Below are positions 38,636-47,373 of a DNA stretch of 64,000 bases, piece by piece. A model generated the notes under the pieces. It was not told the DNA's origin. It saw only the letters and a program-made list of their open reading frames with translations, and ran no database searches. This DNA is from an uncultured Bartonella sp. (GTDB lineage: Bacteria; Pseudomonadota; Alphaproteobacteria; Rhizobiales; Rhizobiaceae). Within the stretch, counting starts at the first letter, position 1. Every line of letters starts with the position of its first letter. The translations under genes were made by a program, and so were the position numbers. The stretch spans positions 393,061 through 457,060 of the forward strand of contig NZ_CAMLFE010000003.1 of NCBI RefSeq assembly GCF_946479275.1. The letters are read 5' to 3'.

Positions 38636-39358
38636 TCAAGCCGTTTGGCCTTTAAAATCATAGGCCAACAAATAAAGTTCGACCGATTCTGCCCGACTTG
38701 CCGGAGGCTTGACGTGGTAAATCTTTTTGAAATTCTGTTTCAATATCGTCAGCAATTCATTTTCTGCCCCGCCCTGAAAGGTTTTGGCGAGAAAATGTCC
38801 ACCCGGTTTCAATACCGATACGGCAAAATCGGCAGCCACTTCGCAAAGATGGATCGTTCTGATATGATCGGTTTGCTTATGACCGATTGTTGGCGCAGCC
38901 ATATCGGAAATTACGAGATCGGGCTTGGCTCCAAGAGCGTCCATTAGTTTTCGAGGCGCATCATCATCAAGAAAATCCATTTCCAGCATTGTAACACCCG
39001 GCAAAGGATCCATGTGAAGATAATCAATACCAACGACAGACGGATGATCATTTGTAGAGCCGACAATTTTAGCTGCTACCTGACACCAGCCACCGGGGGC
39101 AGCACCAAGATCAATAATCTTCTGTCCTTTTTTTAAGAGATGATAGCGTTCATTGATTTCGATAAGTTTGTAAGCTGCACGAGAACGGTATCCGTCTATT
39201 TTTGACTGATGCACATAAGGGTCGTTGAGATGACGCTCAAGCCATCTGCGTGATGAAGCCTTGATTGTTCCTGCTTTCTTTTTCACCCTTGTGTGGAGTT
39301 CATGGGTACCGGCGCCGCCTCTTCCGCCTGCATGTGTTCCTGTTTTTTTCGTTGTCAT
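38636..39358 (-). CDS. rlmE: 23S rRNA (uridine2552-2'-O)-methyltransferase
   Basis: FtsJ/RrmJ methyltransferase of 240 residues acting on the ribosomal A-loop. The SAM site [15 protein letters not shown] and the catalytic tetrad surroundings ([31 protein letters not shown]) are present. A basic N-terminal extension of about 40 residues precedes the core. Its ATG overlaps the stop of the Ppx/GppA gene by four bases. Confidence 0.95.
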   Translation of the reverse strand: MTTKKTGTHAGGRGGAGTHELHTRVKKKAGTIKASSRRWLERHLNDPYVHQSKIDGYRSRAAYKLIEINERYHLLKKGQKIIDLGAAPGGWCQVAAKIVGSTNDHPSVVGIDYLHMDPLPGVTMLEMDFLDDDAPRKLMDALGAKPDLVISDMAAPTIGHKQTDHIRTIHLCEVAADFAVSVLKPGGHFLAKTFQGGAENELLTILKQNFKKIYHVKPPASRAESVELYLLAYDFKGQTA

Positions 39359-40773
39359 AAACGCTCACTTTCACGAGTTTTTGGCTGACTGAAACGTTCA
39401 CTCATATGGCGACGTTTTCTCCATGCACCATCACGCGACATCAATTCCGTCAATATCCCTTCCCGCAAACCACGGTCAGCCACCCTCAATCGTTCGGACG
39501 GCCACTCTTCTCTTATGACATCAAGAATGGCGCAACCGGCAAGCACCAGATCGGCTCTATCCTGTCCAATACACGGGTTGGCAATGCGCTCTTCAAGATT
39601 CCATGAAAGCAAACGTTTGGTCATACGTTCGACATCATCATTCTTAAGCCAAATTCCATCAATCAAACGACGGTCATATTTGGCAAGTTCCAAATGAATA
39701 CCGGCAAGCGTCGTAACCGTACCTGAAGTGCCCAACAAATGAAAATGCGGACTTTTTGCCAATGCACCAAGCTTTTTGCGCCCCTCGAAACGCATCAGCA
39801 AATGACGGACATAATCCTTCATTTTCTCAAAAACATCAGCTGTCACATTTTCCCCGCCGAAACGCTCGGCCAAAGTGATGACACCAACGGGTAAGGACGT
39901 CCATGCAATAATATGTTCGGCAAGCCTTGGAGAGCGTTTTTTCGACCGGTCAATCAATACGATTTCCGAAGATCCGCCGCCTATATCAAAGACAACTATC
40001 GCATCGGTATCGTCTTCTACCAGTGTGCCACAACCAGCAACTGCCAGACGTGCTTCTGTCTCGCGGTCGATAATTTCAAGATCGATGCCGGTTTCTCGTG
40101 CAGCCCGTTCAATGAAACGCTGACCATTTTCAGCCGACCGGCAAGCTTCTGTTGCAATAAGCCGGCAACGTTTGATCTTTCTTTGATCAAGTTTTAGACG
40201 ACAAACCTTGAGAGCCTCGATTGCCCGCTCCATCGCGTTCTCATTGAGGCATCCCGTACGCCCCAATCCTTCCCCCAAACGTACAATGCGCGAAAAGGCA
40301 TCGACAACGTGGAAATGGCCGGGTTTTGTTGGCGCAGCTATTAACAAACGACAATTGTTTGTTCCCAGATCAAGTGCAGCATAAAGCGGAGCTTTTTTCC
40401 AAAAGCCATGAATTGGATTTCCACGCCTTTTGAACTCGTTTTTTAAGCTTTTTGTCTCAACACTCTTTGGCCTCGTTGCATTATTGTCAGGATTTACCAT
40501 AACCGGTGTTTTGCGCGAGCGCCTTTTATTGCGACGGGATTTCTCAGGTCCAGCCGCCGCAGCCGGTTCGCCAGACACACGCAATCTTGCGTTCTGGCGC
40601 CTTTTTGCGCGTTTTTTTCTGAATGGGGGAACAGCTAAAGACCCTGTTAAAGGCGGTTCTCCACCGCCATTTTCATGCCTTTCCAAGCGTTCATGCACAC
40701 CTTTTGCATCATTTCCGCCCGGCTTCCCCCGCTCCGACCCTTTCAGGTTGTCGATCAACGGAGTCATCATCAT
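39355..40773 (-). CDS. Ppx/GppA exopolyphosphatase/guanosine pentaphosphatase family, with long basic N-terminal extension
   Basis: ASKHA-fold phosphatase of 472 residues acting on polyphosphate and/or pppGpp. The catalytic core starts near residue 131 ([16 protein letters not shown]) and includes [15 protein letters not shown] and [13 protein letters not shown]. The first 125 residues are low-complexity and very rich in Lys/Arg ([22 protein letters not shown]). AAGGAAAG directly upstream of ATG 40773 supports that long start, so the extension appears real; it may contact nucleic acid or polyphosphate. Translationally coupled to rlmE. Confidence 0.88.
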   Translation of the reverse strand: MMMTPLIDNLKGSERGKPGGNDAKGVHERLERHENGGGEPPLTGSLAVPPFRKKRAKRRQNARLRVSGEPAAAAGPEKSRRNKRRSRKTPVMVNPDNNATRPKSVETKSLKNEFKRRGNPIHGFWKKAPLYAALDLGTNNCRLLIAAPTKPGHFHVVDAFSRIVRLGEGLGRTGCLNENAMERAIEALKVCRLKLDQRKIKRCRLIATEACRSAENGQRFIERAARETGIDLEIIDRETEARLAVAGCGTLVEDDTDAIVVFDIGGGSSEIVLIDRSKKRSPRLAEHIIAWTSLPVGVITLAERFGGENVTADVFEKMKDYVRHLLMRFEGRKKLGALAKSPHFHLLGTSGTVTTLAGIHLELAKYDRRLIDGIWLKNDDVERMTKRLLSWNLEERIANPCIGQDRADLVLAGCAILDVIREEWPSERLRVADRGLREGILTELMSRDGAWRKRRHMSERFSQPKTRESERL

Positions 40774-41092
40774 CTTTCCTTAAAAGCGCCATGGGGACAT
40801 TTCCTCGCAATGGACACTTCATTACCTATCGTTGTTTCTAATGTAACAGTGTTGGCGGCTTTTACCAATAGCTGGAACCAAGCTTCTTCATTTTTTTGAA
40901 AAAAGCTTAAAAGCTGAAACGAAATGTTATTTAACGTTAACCCAAAATGTGGCGCGATAGCCAAAATTGGTTGTCCGGAATTTTTGCCGACAGACTGAAC
41001 GCACCATGCCGAAATTATTTTCTCAAGTTTAGGCTTGTATCTTGAAATGGATATGCTAAAAGCCATGCTGTTCTCGCTAAAAGCAGAAATGC
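40774..41092. other. Intergenic region between ppx/gppA and tRNA-Gln
   Basis: About 320 bp between divergent units; it should contain promoters for the minus-strand phosphatase and the plus-strand tRNA. An antisense open frame crossing the tRNA (to 41180) is not credible. Nothing else was recognised. Confidence 0.5.
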
Positions 41093-41166
41093 TGGGGAAT
41101 AGTTTAACGGTAGAACTGCGGACTCTGACTCCGTCAGTCCTGGTTCGAATCCAGGTTCCCCAGCCA
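41093..41166 (+). tRNA. tRNA-Gln (anticodon CTG), CCA encoded
   Basis: A 74-base cloverleaf: acceptor TGGGGAA/TTCCCCA, D arm with TTTAACGGTAG, anticodon stem GCGGA/TCCGT with loop CTCTGAC (anticodon CTG, reading CAG), T arm CTGG-TTCGAAT-CCAG, discriminator G and an encoded CCA. It stands alone at the left edge of a gene-poor stretch. Confidence 0.95.
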
Positions 41167-41948
41167 ATATATCTCATCAAGATTGTTGGCTTTCATTTTT
41201 TCAAAAACGTGAAAAATCGGAAAAGTACAAAATAAAAAAATTTTCGTACCATATAAAATCCCGCTCAATTTATTTTTGCTCTATTGAACTAATGTGCGGG
41301 TCGCTTTTTCTTACAACGTTTTCTTGAATAAAAAAATCCGTTGCTTGCTTGATTTGCGCCAACATCATAAATCCAAGCCTCAAACATCAAGGCCGAGTTT
41401 AAAGTCGTGAATAACGTAAAGAGAGATTGTTGACCTCCGCTTATTTTCCTGAAAATTCCGGCAGATTTTCATTACTTTAATTGAAATGAATTTTCACCCA
41501 ACCGCCTGAATATATCGATAATTTTGTGGTTGTAACATATAATTTCACATAGCCAACTCGTCTCTCGGTTGCGGTGAGCAGAATTTTCCTTACTTTTCTT
41601 AGTGTTTTTATTTTTCAAACATCCGACATTTTGTGTTTCGAACTTTATCGGCGCCGTCTTAACATTCAATATTTGTTGCATAGACGTTACAACTTAGGCT
41701 GGATAAAGGATTTTTTCTTTCCCTAAAAAGGTAAGAGAACTTTGAAACAACGCTAACGAAACTTGATAGCCTGAGTTATTCATCTGTTTTTCTCAGTCGA
41801 AGCCCCGTTCATTTTTATTTAACCGGGGTGAATTGTCGCAGTTTAAAACTGCATCATTTACATGAGTAATAAAAAAATGGTCTAGTCTTGCAGACGATCG
41901 GGTTGAAACACACATTTAACCAGAAGTATGAATACAGGAATTTTTAAA
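41167..41948. other. Long gene-poor region after tRNA-Gln
   Basis: About 780 bp without a supported gene. Short frames (for example 41472-41681 minus) lack ribosome sites and family resemblance. A 15-base palindrome GCAGTTTAAAACTGC lies at 41838-41852. No copy of the tRNA 3' end that would mark an integration site was seen here. Confidence 0.5.
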
Positions 41949-42200
41949 ATGTCCGATGACGATAAAAATAAACATGTAAAAATAGTCGATGTCGAAAAAA
42001 TCGACGAACAGGATGATGACAAGAATGGCCCGGTCGATACTGTCGACATTTTTGATGATGTTACAGGCGACGACGATGGCAAATTACGTCCACGCAACAA
42101 AAAAGCAGAAGATATTGAAAATCCGTTGAGTGACGAAGATAGAGATGTCGTAGGGGAAAATCTTTTCACCAGTGAGCCGGACGAAGATGAGCCGGAATGA
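41949..42200 (+). CDS. Small highly acidic hypothetical protein
   Basis: Predicted cytoplasmic protein of 83 residues with no signal peptide or membrane segment. More than a third of residues are Asp or Glu, with clusters at both ends (MSDDDKNK; SEPDEDEPE), and cysteine is absent; probably intrinsically disordered. The start at 41949 follows AGGAATTTTTAAA, and a strong intrinsic terminator lies 54 bp after the stop, which supports a real gene. No family is recognised. It could be a nucleic-acid mimic or a metal/protein-binding tail protein, but that is speculation. Confidence 0.7.
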   Translation: MSDDDKNKHVKIVDVEKIDEQDDDKNGPVDTVDIFDDVTGDDDGKLRPRNKKAEDIENPLSDEDRDVVGENLFTSEPDEDEPE

Positions 42201-42253
42201 TCGGCTTCCATTTTAGACCGCAGATTTGACCCGTATAATTTAGTTATCTGACT

Positions 42254-42278
42254 GGAGGTTGTTTTTAACCTCCTTTTT
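42254..42278 (+). terminator. Intrinsic terminator of the acidic protein gene
   Basis: GGAGGTT (42254-42260) pairs with AACCTCC (42267-42273), loop GTTTTT, then five T. Confidence 0.85.
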
Positions 42279-42600
42279 ATTCTCGCTGAACGAATTATCG
42301 TTTCCTCAATGGTGTCTTTTAGAACATTAGTTGTTAAATCAACCTTGAATGCGATTGAATTTATGGACAGGCCGAAGTGCCCGTGCACCGACGGAACAAG
42401 GTTTTTTTATATAATATCAATTATTTGGTCTTTGCAAAATATCGGATTGATGACCTCTGCATGTTCAAGAATACAGAGAGCTTGAAACGAGTGAATTTTA
42501 TGTTTTTTCGAAAAGCAAAGAAAATATTTTACTTTGACCAGAAAAATAGATTCCGCAGTAAATCGGAGAAAAACAAAAACAGCTTTTACCACCTATAGAC
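42279..42600. other. Intergenic region before phnN 3' end
   Basis: About 320 bp between convergent genes. A GC-richer patch near 42376-42402 followed by seven T could hold a weak hairpin; no gene is supported. Confidence 0.4.
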
Positions 42601-43278
42601 TTAACGCTTCTCTGCAATCGAGCGAGGCTTTTGTCCAGCCAAGTTTTCCAGAATTGCTAATAATTTACCGACTGCAATTTTGACGTCGCCCGAATTATCA
42701 ATGTAACTATATTCAGCCCGTTCGGGCAAGTGGATTGAAACATTTGCACGTCCCAACCTTTCGGCAATGTCGGATTTTTCTTCTCTTTTACGATTGATGA
42801 GCCGTTCTTTCAGAATTTGAACCGGAGCATTGATTTCAACAACGAAAACATGGTCAAATAGTTTGCTTGCCATTCCAAGACATTCTCGAGAGATATTGGC
42901 AATGACAATTTTCCCTTGTTTAACATCATTCTTGATATCTGCGGGAAGGCCATAATAGATGCCATGTGCAAACCAGTGCATGGCAAATGCGCCCTGGTCG
43001 AGAAGTTTCAGGAACTTTGCCACTGATACTTCCATATTGTCTTCGTTACCTAAATTTTTCGGATTTTCATTTTGTTGTGAGACGCCGGATTTTCGCGTAA
43101 TTATGCGCCGGGTAAATAAAAAAGCCTCGTTATTTACAAGAATCTCATGAACAGCATTAATGACCGTATCTTTTCCCGCCCCGCTCGGTCCCACAATTGC
43201 CACGAACCAACCAACATTTTCCATCATAGACCAAGTGTCCATATCAAAAGAGACTTTTGTCTCCCAAATTCCTTCCAT
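42601..43278 (-). CDS. phnN: Ribose 1,5-bisphosphate phosphokinase PhnN-like
   Basis: Guanylate-kinase-fold enzyme converting ribose 1,5-bisphosphate to PRPP with ATP. The P-loop VGPSGAGKDTVI and downstream MHWFAHGIYYGLPADI and VVEINAPVQILKERLINRKRE match the PhnN family. The frame opens at 43527, but family proteins are about 190 residues; 43278 (225 residues) was picked because AAGAG precedes it, while ATGs at 43242 or 43227 are also possible. No other phn (C-P lyase) genes are nearby, so it is an orphan copy that may serve PRPP salvage. Confidence 0.8.
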   Translation of the reverse strand: MEGIWETKVSFDMDTWSMMENVGWFVAIVGPSGAGKDTVINAVHEILVNNEAFLFTRRIITRKSGVSQQNENPKNLGNEDNMEVSVAKFLKLLDQGAFAMHWFAHGIYYGLPADIKNDVKQGKIVIANISRECLGMASKLFDHVFVVEINAPVQILKERLINRKREEKSDIAERLGRANVSIHLPERAEYSYIDNSGDVKIAVGKLLAILENLAGQKPRSIAEKR

Positions 43279-43484
43279 GAAAAGAACTCTTATTATTTTA
43301 CAACTGTGGGGGAATAATTGCCATGTCATTTGGCAAAAACTTAGGCTCTGTAATGAGCAAAAGTTTCGATGGTCCACCGAAAAACCGGCAATAACGTTAT
43401 ATTCATATTTCTTATTTAAAAACAGATAATAACCGGAAGTCACCCGACATAATAATTGAATGGCCAATAGGACAACTGATCCAA

Positions 43485-44375
43485 ATGACAATGTCACGTT
43501 TCGTTTTAACTGTCGTTTGTCCCGCAAGAAGGGGCATCGTTGCCGCTATAGCGACATTTCTAGCAAAAAACACATGCAACATTGTCAACAGTTCGCAGTT
43601 TGATGATGCACTGTCTAAGAAATTCTTTTGTCGCATCGGTTTTGACAGTGAAGGCGGGAAAGATATTGAAGAGCTCAAAAAGGCATTTGAGCCGATTGCT
43701 CGCGAATTTTCTATGAAGGCCAATTTTTTTGCTACACAAGACCGCATGAAGGTTGTGATTATGGTGTCAAAATTCGGCCATTGCCTGAACGACCTCATTT
43801 ATCGCTGGAGAATAGGTGCACTGCCAATTGATATAACGGGTGTTATCTCCAATCATCTTGATTATCAAAAGCTCGTTGTCAATAACGACCTCCCCTTTTA
43901 CCATATTCCGGTCAATAAAGACCGCAAGCAACAAGCCGAAGACCGTTTATTCGAAATCATTTCCGGAACCGGAACGGAGCTCGTTGTTCTCGCCCGCTAT
44001 ATGCAAATTTTGTCGGATCGGCTTTGCAAAGAAATGTCGGGAAAAATTATCAATATCCATCATTCATTTCTGCCAAGCTTCAAAGGGGCAAACCCGTATA
44101 AGCAAGCTTTTCAACGCGGTGTCAAAATTATCGGTGCCACCGCCCATTATGTGACAGCCGATCTTGATGAAGGACCGATTATCGAACAGGATGTTGTGCG
44201 TGTAACCCACGCACAAAACGCAGATGATTACGTTGCACTTGGGCGGGATGTAGAGGCACAAGTCTTAGCACGTGCCATTCACGCTCATATCCATCATCGC
44301 GTTTTTATCAACGATAACCGCACAGTTGTCTTCCCCGCAACACCCGGGAGCTATGCTTCAGAGCGCATGGGATAA
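43485..44375 (+). CDS. purU: Formyltetrahydrofolate deformylase
   Basis: Releases formate from 10-formyl-THF, balancing one-carbon pools and feeding PurT. The 296 residues have an N-terminal ACT domain (FVLTVVCPARRGIVAAIATF) and a formyltransferase-fold catalytic domain with IINIHHSFLPSFKGANPY and the Asp in ADLDEGPIIEQDV. Two ATG codons (43485, 43491) compete as start; neither has a strong ribosome site. It diverges from phnN across about 200 bp. Confidence 0.93.
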   Translation: MTMSRFVLTVVCPARRGIVAAIATFLAKNTCNIVNSSQFDDALSKKFFCRIGFDSEGGKDIEELKKAFEPIAREFSMKANFFATQDRMKVVIMVSKFGHCLNDLIYRWRIGALPIDITGVISNHLDYQKLVVNNDLPFYHIPVNKDRKQQAEDRLFEIISGTGTELVVLARYMQILSDRLCKEMSGKIINIHHSFLPSFKGANPYKQAFQRGVKIIGATAHYVTADLDEGPIIEQDVVRVTHAQNADDYVALGRDVEAQVLARAIHAHIHHRVFINDNRTVVFPATPGSYASERMG

Positions 44376-44434
44376 TCAATTTAGCACCATATCATGTATA
44401 TAGTTGCTTTTAGTAATACCGGTTTCAAATGAAC

Positions 44435-44459
44435 AACAGCTTAAAATTGCTGTTTTGTT
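44435..44459 (+). terminator. Probable terminator of purU
   Basis: AACAGC (44435-44440) pairs with GCTGTT (44449-44454) followed by a T-rich tail, 59 bp after the stop. Confidence 0.6.
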
Positions 44460-44796
44460 GCTAATCGACAGCCGAAAGGCTGCAACCCACTGAAGTTGTC
44501 GCTTATTAAAAGCATTCAAAGTCTGTTTGAACTTCAACCTGATAATTGATATATTGTCACTCTGGTTAGATTACGCTTTTGATGACCATCATCGTTATTT
44601 CATAGCGGAGATAGGATTCTCGTTATACCAAAAGTGTTAGATTCTTTTATTTCCTCGTAATATTTGAAATCTATCAAGAATTCTTGCTTTTTTCTAAAAA
44701 AAAGAATATTATGCCAACTAGGCTTATGAGGAGCTCGAAACAGAACAAGAAAAATCATGAAGATTGGAGCTTGTTGATAGTTTTTGGAGAGTAATT
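44460..44796. other. Upstream region of the 243-residue hypothetical gene
   Basis: About 340 bp. CAGCC-GAAA-GGCTG (44469-44482) is a stable hairpin with a GNRA-type loop. The promoter of the following gene should lie in the AT-rich part after 44600. No gene is supported. Confidence 0.4.
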
Positions 44797-45528
44797 ATGC
44801 AACCGGTTGATGCTACATCAGGCACCCGTTCGTTGACGACCGTGCAAGTAGCGGTGCCATCAACGCAGACGGCTCGGACCGACTCGGTTGTCGAACAAAT
44901 TCCTATTGTTGAACCGCGGCCGCATTATCCGATTTCTGCGAGTGTCGCTGAAATAATGGCTCACATTACAGAACTTATAAAAGAACAACAAACAGCCTCA
45001 CAAGAAGCTTTACATCAAAAAAATCTTGATGAAGCTCGCGCCGAAATGGAGAAACTTTTCGAAGCTGTTCAAGGACAATCTGACGATGGCTTGAATGGCA
45101 AGAAAACGGATGACAGTACAACGCGCATAGATGTTGATGGCCTAACGAAAGTTGATGATCGGAAAGCCAAAGTTCCTGATGTTGGAGACAATAAAGTTAC
45201 GCTGGAAGCTAACTTAGATAGTATGAGCAATGCTGACGGAACAAGCAATCAGATATCAAGTGGAGTTCAAGCAAACGACGATTCTCCGCTCAGTGGTGGC
45301 AAAGCTAGCTCGAAAGGCGAGGCCCATCTGCCGCATCTATCTTTTGATGATAAGAGCACAGATAAAAAGGCTACCGGTTTGAAAGCTGATAAATTTACAA
45401 ATATAACCTCGCCAGTTCAAGAGGATAGCAACACAAGTCGTTCAAGTGTTAACTCCGGAAGCTTCGAGGCGAAAACTCAGGCCGATGTAAATGGGATAAC
45501 CCCCGATACGATCAAAGAAGATATCTAA
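44797..45528 (+). CDS. Hypothetical hydrophilic protein next to the flagellar locus
   Basis: Protein of 243 residues of unknown function. The start at 44797 follows GGAGAG, and an intrinsic terminator lies 33 bp after the stop, so it is a self-contained unit. There is no signal peptide or membrane segment. Residues about 45-95 look helical and coiled-coil-like (AEIMAHITELIKEQQTAS). The rest is Ser/Asp/Lys/Gly-rich, lacks cysteine and aromatics, and is probably disordered. It lies head-to-tail against the 3' end of the flagellar block, where flhA would be expected in related genomes. A secreted or flagellum-associated protein is possible but unproven. Confidence 0.7.
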   Translation: MQPVDATSGTRSLTTVQVAVPSTQTARTDSVVEQIPIVEPRPHYPISASVAEIMAHITELIKEQQTASQEALHQKNLDEARAEMEKLFEAVQGQSDDGLNGKKTDDSTTRIDVDGLTKVDDRKAKVPDVGDNKVTLEANLDSMSNADGTSNQISSGVQANDDSPLSGGKASSKGEAHLPHLSFDDKSTDKKATGLKADKFTNITSPVQEDSNTSRSSVNSGSFEAKTQADVNGITPDTIKEDI

Positions 45529-45561
45529 TTCTGTAAAGCTGCGAAATTTAAAAATGCTGAG

Positions 45562-45597
45562 TGGAAATGGCTATTAACGGCTGTTTCCATTTTTTTA
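45562..45597 (+). terminator. Intrinsic terminator of the 243-residue hypothetical gene
   Basis: TGGAAA (45562-45567) pairs with TTTCCA (45584-45589), followed by eight T. Confidence 0.8.
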
Positions 45598-45862
45598 TGG
45601 CATTTAAATGCACGTCCAGTGTTGTAATCGAGAGATATTATAAAGAACATAAGAGTTTCGCTGTTGCAGTTCTCAAACGTCGCAAAACTGTCAAAAATTT
45701 TGTAAACACACCGCAGATGCAGTTAGCGGAAACATCCTATTATCTCGAACAAAACAAAATATATGAACGGAACCCTGTATCCTTACAGCGATAATAAATT
45801 TATTAAATATTGCTACGTTCTGAACGGGAAAACGTTACTTGATATATATAATCGAGAAACGT
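45598..45862. other. Intergenic region between convergent hypothetical gene and fliQ
   Basis: A 77-codon plus-strand frame begins inside the terminator at 45561 and has no ribosome site, so it was not accepted. Nothing else was recognised in this part. Confidence 0.45.
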
Positions 45863-45911
45863 ATAGGACTGAGCTAAGTTCAGAAAAGTCCTATTAAAGG
45901 TAGTACCTTTA
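45863..45911 (-). terminator. Two abutting perfect hairpins downstream of fliQ
   Basis: ATAGGACT/AGTCCTAT (45863-45870 with 45887-45894) and TAAAGGTA-G-TACCTTTA (45895-45911) lie side by side, 71 bp beyond the fliQ stop. There is no T-run. They probably mark the end or a processing point of the long flagellar transcript. Confidence 0.5.
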
Positions 45912-45981
45912 TCACTTTGTTCAACGTCTCAAAAAGTGCTGCCGCATTATTATTTACTTTATATTTGCAAAGGCAACGAGA

Positions 45982-46248
45982 TTAAAATCCCGATTCAATG
46001 CGGCCATAAACCAACTGGGTAAACGAATAAATTTGACTACCTACAAACGAAGCGGTCAGAGCAAGCACAACAAAAATGACGACAATTTTAGGTATAAATG
46101 TCAGCGTCATTTCCTGTATTTGTGTCAAAGCCTGAAACAGCGCGATAACAATGCCAATGGCCATAGCAGCACCAACAGCAGGACCGCTTGCAACCAGAAC
46201 GGTCCACACTGCCGCCGTCATCATATCTACGGCATCGGCCTCATTCAT
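45982..46248 (-). CDS. fliQ: Flagellar export apparatus protein FliQ
   Basis: Inner-membrane component of the flagellar type III export gate. The 88 residues contain two hydrophobic helices (TAAVWTVLVASGPAVGAAMA and IPKIVVIFVVLALTA) separated by the conserved ALTQIQEMTLTF. It is the last gene of the flagellar run; flhA and fliR, which usually follow in Brucella and rhizobia, are not adjacent here. Confidence 0.94.
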   Translation of the reverse strand: MNEADAVDMMTAAVWTVLVASGPAVGAAMAIGIVIALFQALTQIQEMTLTFIPKIVVIFVVLALTASFVGSQIYSFTQLVYGRIESGF

Positions 46249-46268
46249 TTTTTCTAACCCCGATCAGA

Positions 46269-46928
46269 TCAAGCCTGTGGCTTGTTATTCATCACAGTAA
46301 CACCGGGCCCGATAAGTAAGTCTTTGCCGTTATCCAGTTTAGCAATCAGACCATCGCTATAGATCGTAACAGATTGGGCAGTCCCGGCAGTCACAACGCC
46401 TTTTTCATCGGTAAATGAAAGATATTTCCCTACATAACCTTCAGCGCGAGAAATCGGGCCATCAACCATGATATTGTTCAGCGACTTAGCCATTGTATCA
46501 AGTTTGGTGTTCGTCTGGGTTTGCTGCTCGACTGCCGAGAAGCTTGCCAATTGCGAAACAAATTCGGTTGAATCCATTGGCTTGGTTGGATCCTGGTTCT
46601 TCATCTGTGCAATCAACAATTTGATGAAGGTGTTATAATCTGCACTTGGCGCTTTGCCATCGGTGCTCGATGTACCGGTCGTAGAACCGGTAGCCGTACC
46701 TGTGCCTGTATTCGAGGTTGAAGGTGTTTGCGTTCCAGTTGTTGGTGCAGATGTTGAAGCAGGAGCAGCATTCGTACCTGTGGTTGCACTCTTATCATCG
46801 TCTGTTTTTGATTCAGCCTGCGAGGCAAAACTCGATAAAGACGGTGAAGTCTTTCCGGCAGCGGTATTCGTTGCCGGAGTGTATTTCATAAGGCTTGATG
46901 TGTTATTATCGACAGCACTTATGGTCAT
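46269..46928 (-). CDS. flgD: Flagellar hook capping/assembly protein FlgD
   Basis: Cap needed for hook polymerisation. The start at 46928 follows TAGGAGAAAA and gives 219 residues; an upstream frame to 47018 overlaps flbT and lacks a site. Residues about 35-95 are a Thr/Ser/Gly low-complexity linker (SNTGTGTATGSTTGTSS), longer than in many homologues. The conserved core follows: YNTFIKLLIAQMKNQDPTKP and FVSQLASFSAVEQQTQTN. The C-terminal FlgD Ig/TUDOR part is short. Confidence 0.93.
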   Translation of the reverse strand: MTISAVDNNTSSLMKYTPATNTAAGKTSPSLSSFASQAESKTDDDKSATTGTNAAPASTSAPTTGTQTPSTSNTGTGTATGSTTGTSSTDGKAPSADYNTFIKLLIAQMKNQDPTKPMDSTEFVSQLASFSAVEQQTQTNTKLDTMAKSLNNIMVDGPISRAEGYVGKYLSFTDEKGVVTAGTAQSVTIYSDGLIAKLDNGKDLLIGPGVTVMNNKPQA

Positions 46929-46944
46929 GAATTTTCTCCTAAAA

Positions 46945-47373
46945 TTAGGCTGATTTCTTTTCCTTTGCAGGGGCGGGCTTTTTACCCATAATTGTGGCTT
47001 CCCGATCGAACAATCCACGAATGACCTTCAAGACTTCGAAAATCTTATCCTGTTCAGTCAAATCAATGCACTTGCGTAAACCTTCCAGAATGATCGGGTC
47101 GTTAAATGTGCGCAGCATTTTCCCCAGCATTTCAACGAAGATCATTACAGTCTTGTCGGCAGTATCTGGGTCGATCAACATAACCTGTGCAGCGAAATAA
47201 AGTTGCTTCAAAGGAGTATTTGTATCCTCGGCCTGCATGACATGGGCTTCAAGAAGAAAGGTTGCATCATTCAGAAGCTCCAATGTGACCTTGCGATCCG
47301 GCCGCAGCACCGCGCCGTTCAGATAGATTTTTTCATTAGGCCGCAATGTAATATGCATCGTTTTATCAGTCAT
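46945..47373 (-). CDS. flbT: Flagellin synthesis regulator FlbT
   Basis: Post-transcriptional regulator that in Caulobacter binds the flagellin mRNA leader and promotes its decay; in Brucella it acts positively on flagellin. From 47373 it has 142 residues, beginning MTDKTMHITLRPNEKIYLNGAV, with the family core NDATFLLEAHVMQ and TPLKQLYFAAQVMLIDP. It overlaps flaF by eight bases, the standard flaF-flbT pair. The structured fliC leader at 62602-62702 is its likely RNA target. Confidence 0.95.
   Translation of the reverse strand: MTDKTMHITLRPNEKIYLNGAVLRPDRKVTLELLNDATFLLEAHVMQAEDTNTPLKQLYFAAQVMLIDPDTADKTVMIFVEMLGKMLRTFNDPIILEGLRKCIDLTEQDKIFEVLKVIRGLFDREATIMGKKPAPAKEKKSA

Noticed and set aside
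41093..41166. tRNA-Gln as attachment site of an integrated element
   Set aside because: No duplicated 3' end, integrase or transposase found within the window.
40770..41180. 136-codon minus-strand frame across tRNA-Gln
   Set aside because: It is antisense to a well-formed tRNA and overlaps the phosphatase promoter region.
41472..41681. 69-codon minus-strand frame in the gene-poor stretch
   Set aside because: No ribosome site, low-complexity Lys/Asn composition typical of chance AT-rich frames.
45561..45794. 77-codon plus-strand frame after the 243-residue gene
   Set aside because: It begins inside the terminator stem of the preceding gene, uses GTG without a ribosome site and has no family resemblance.
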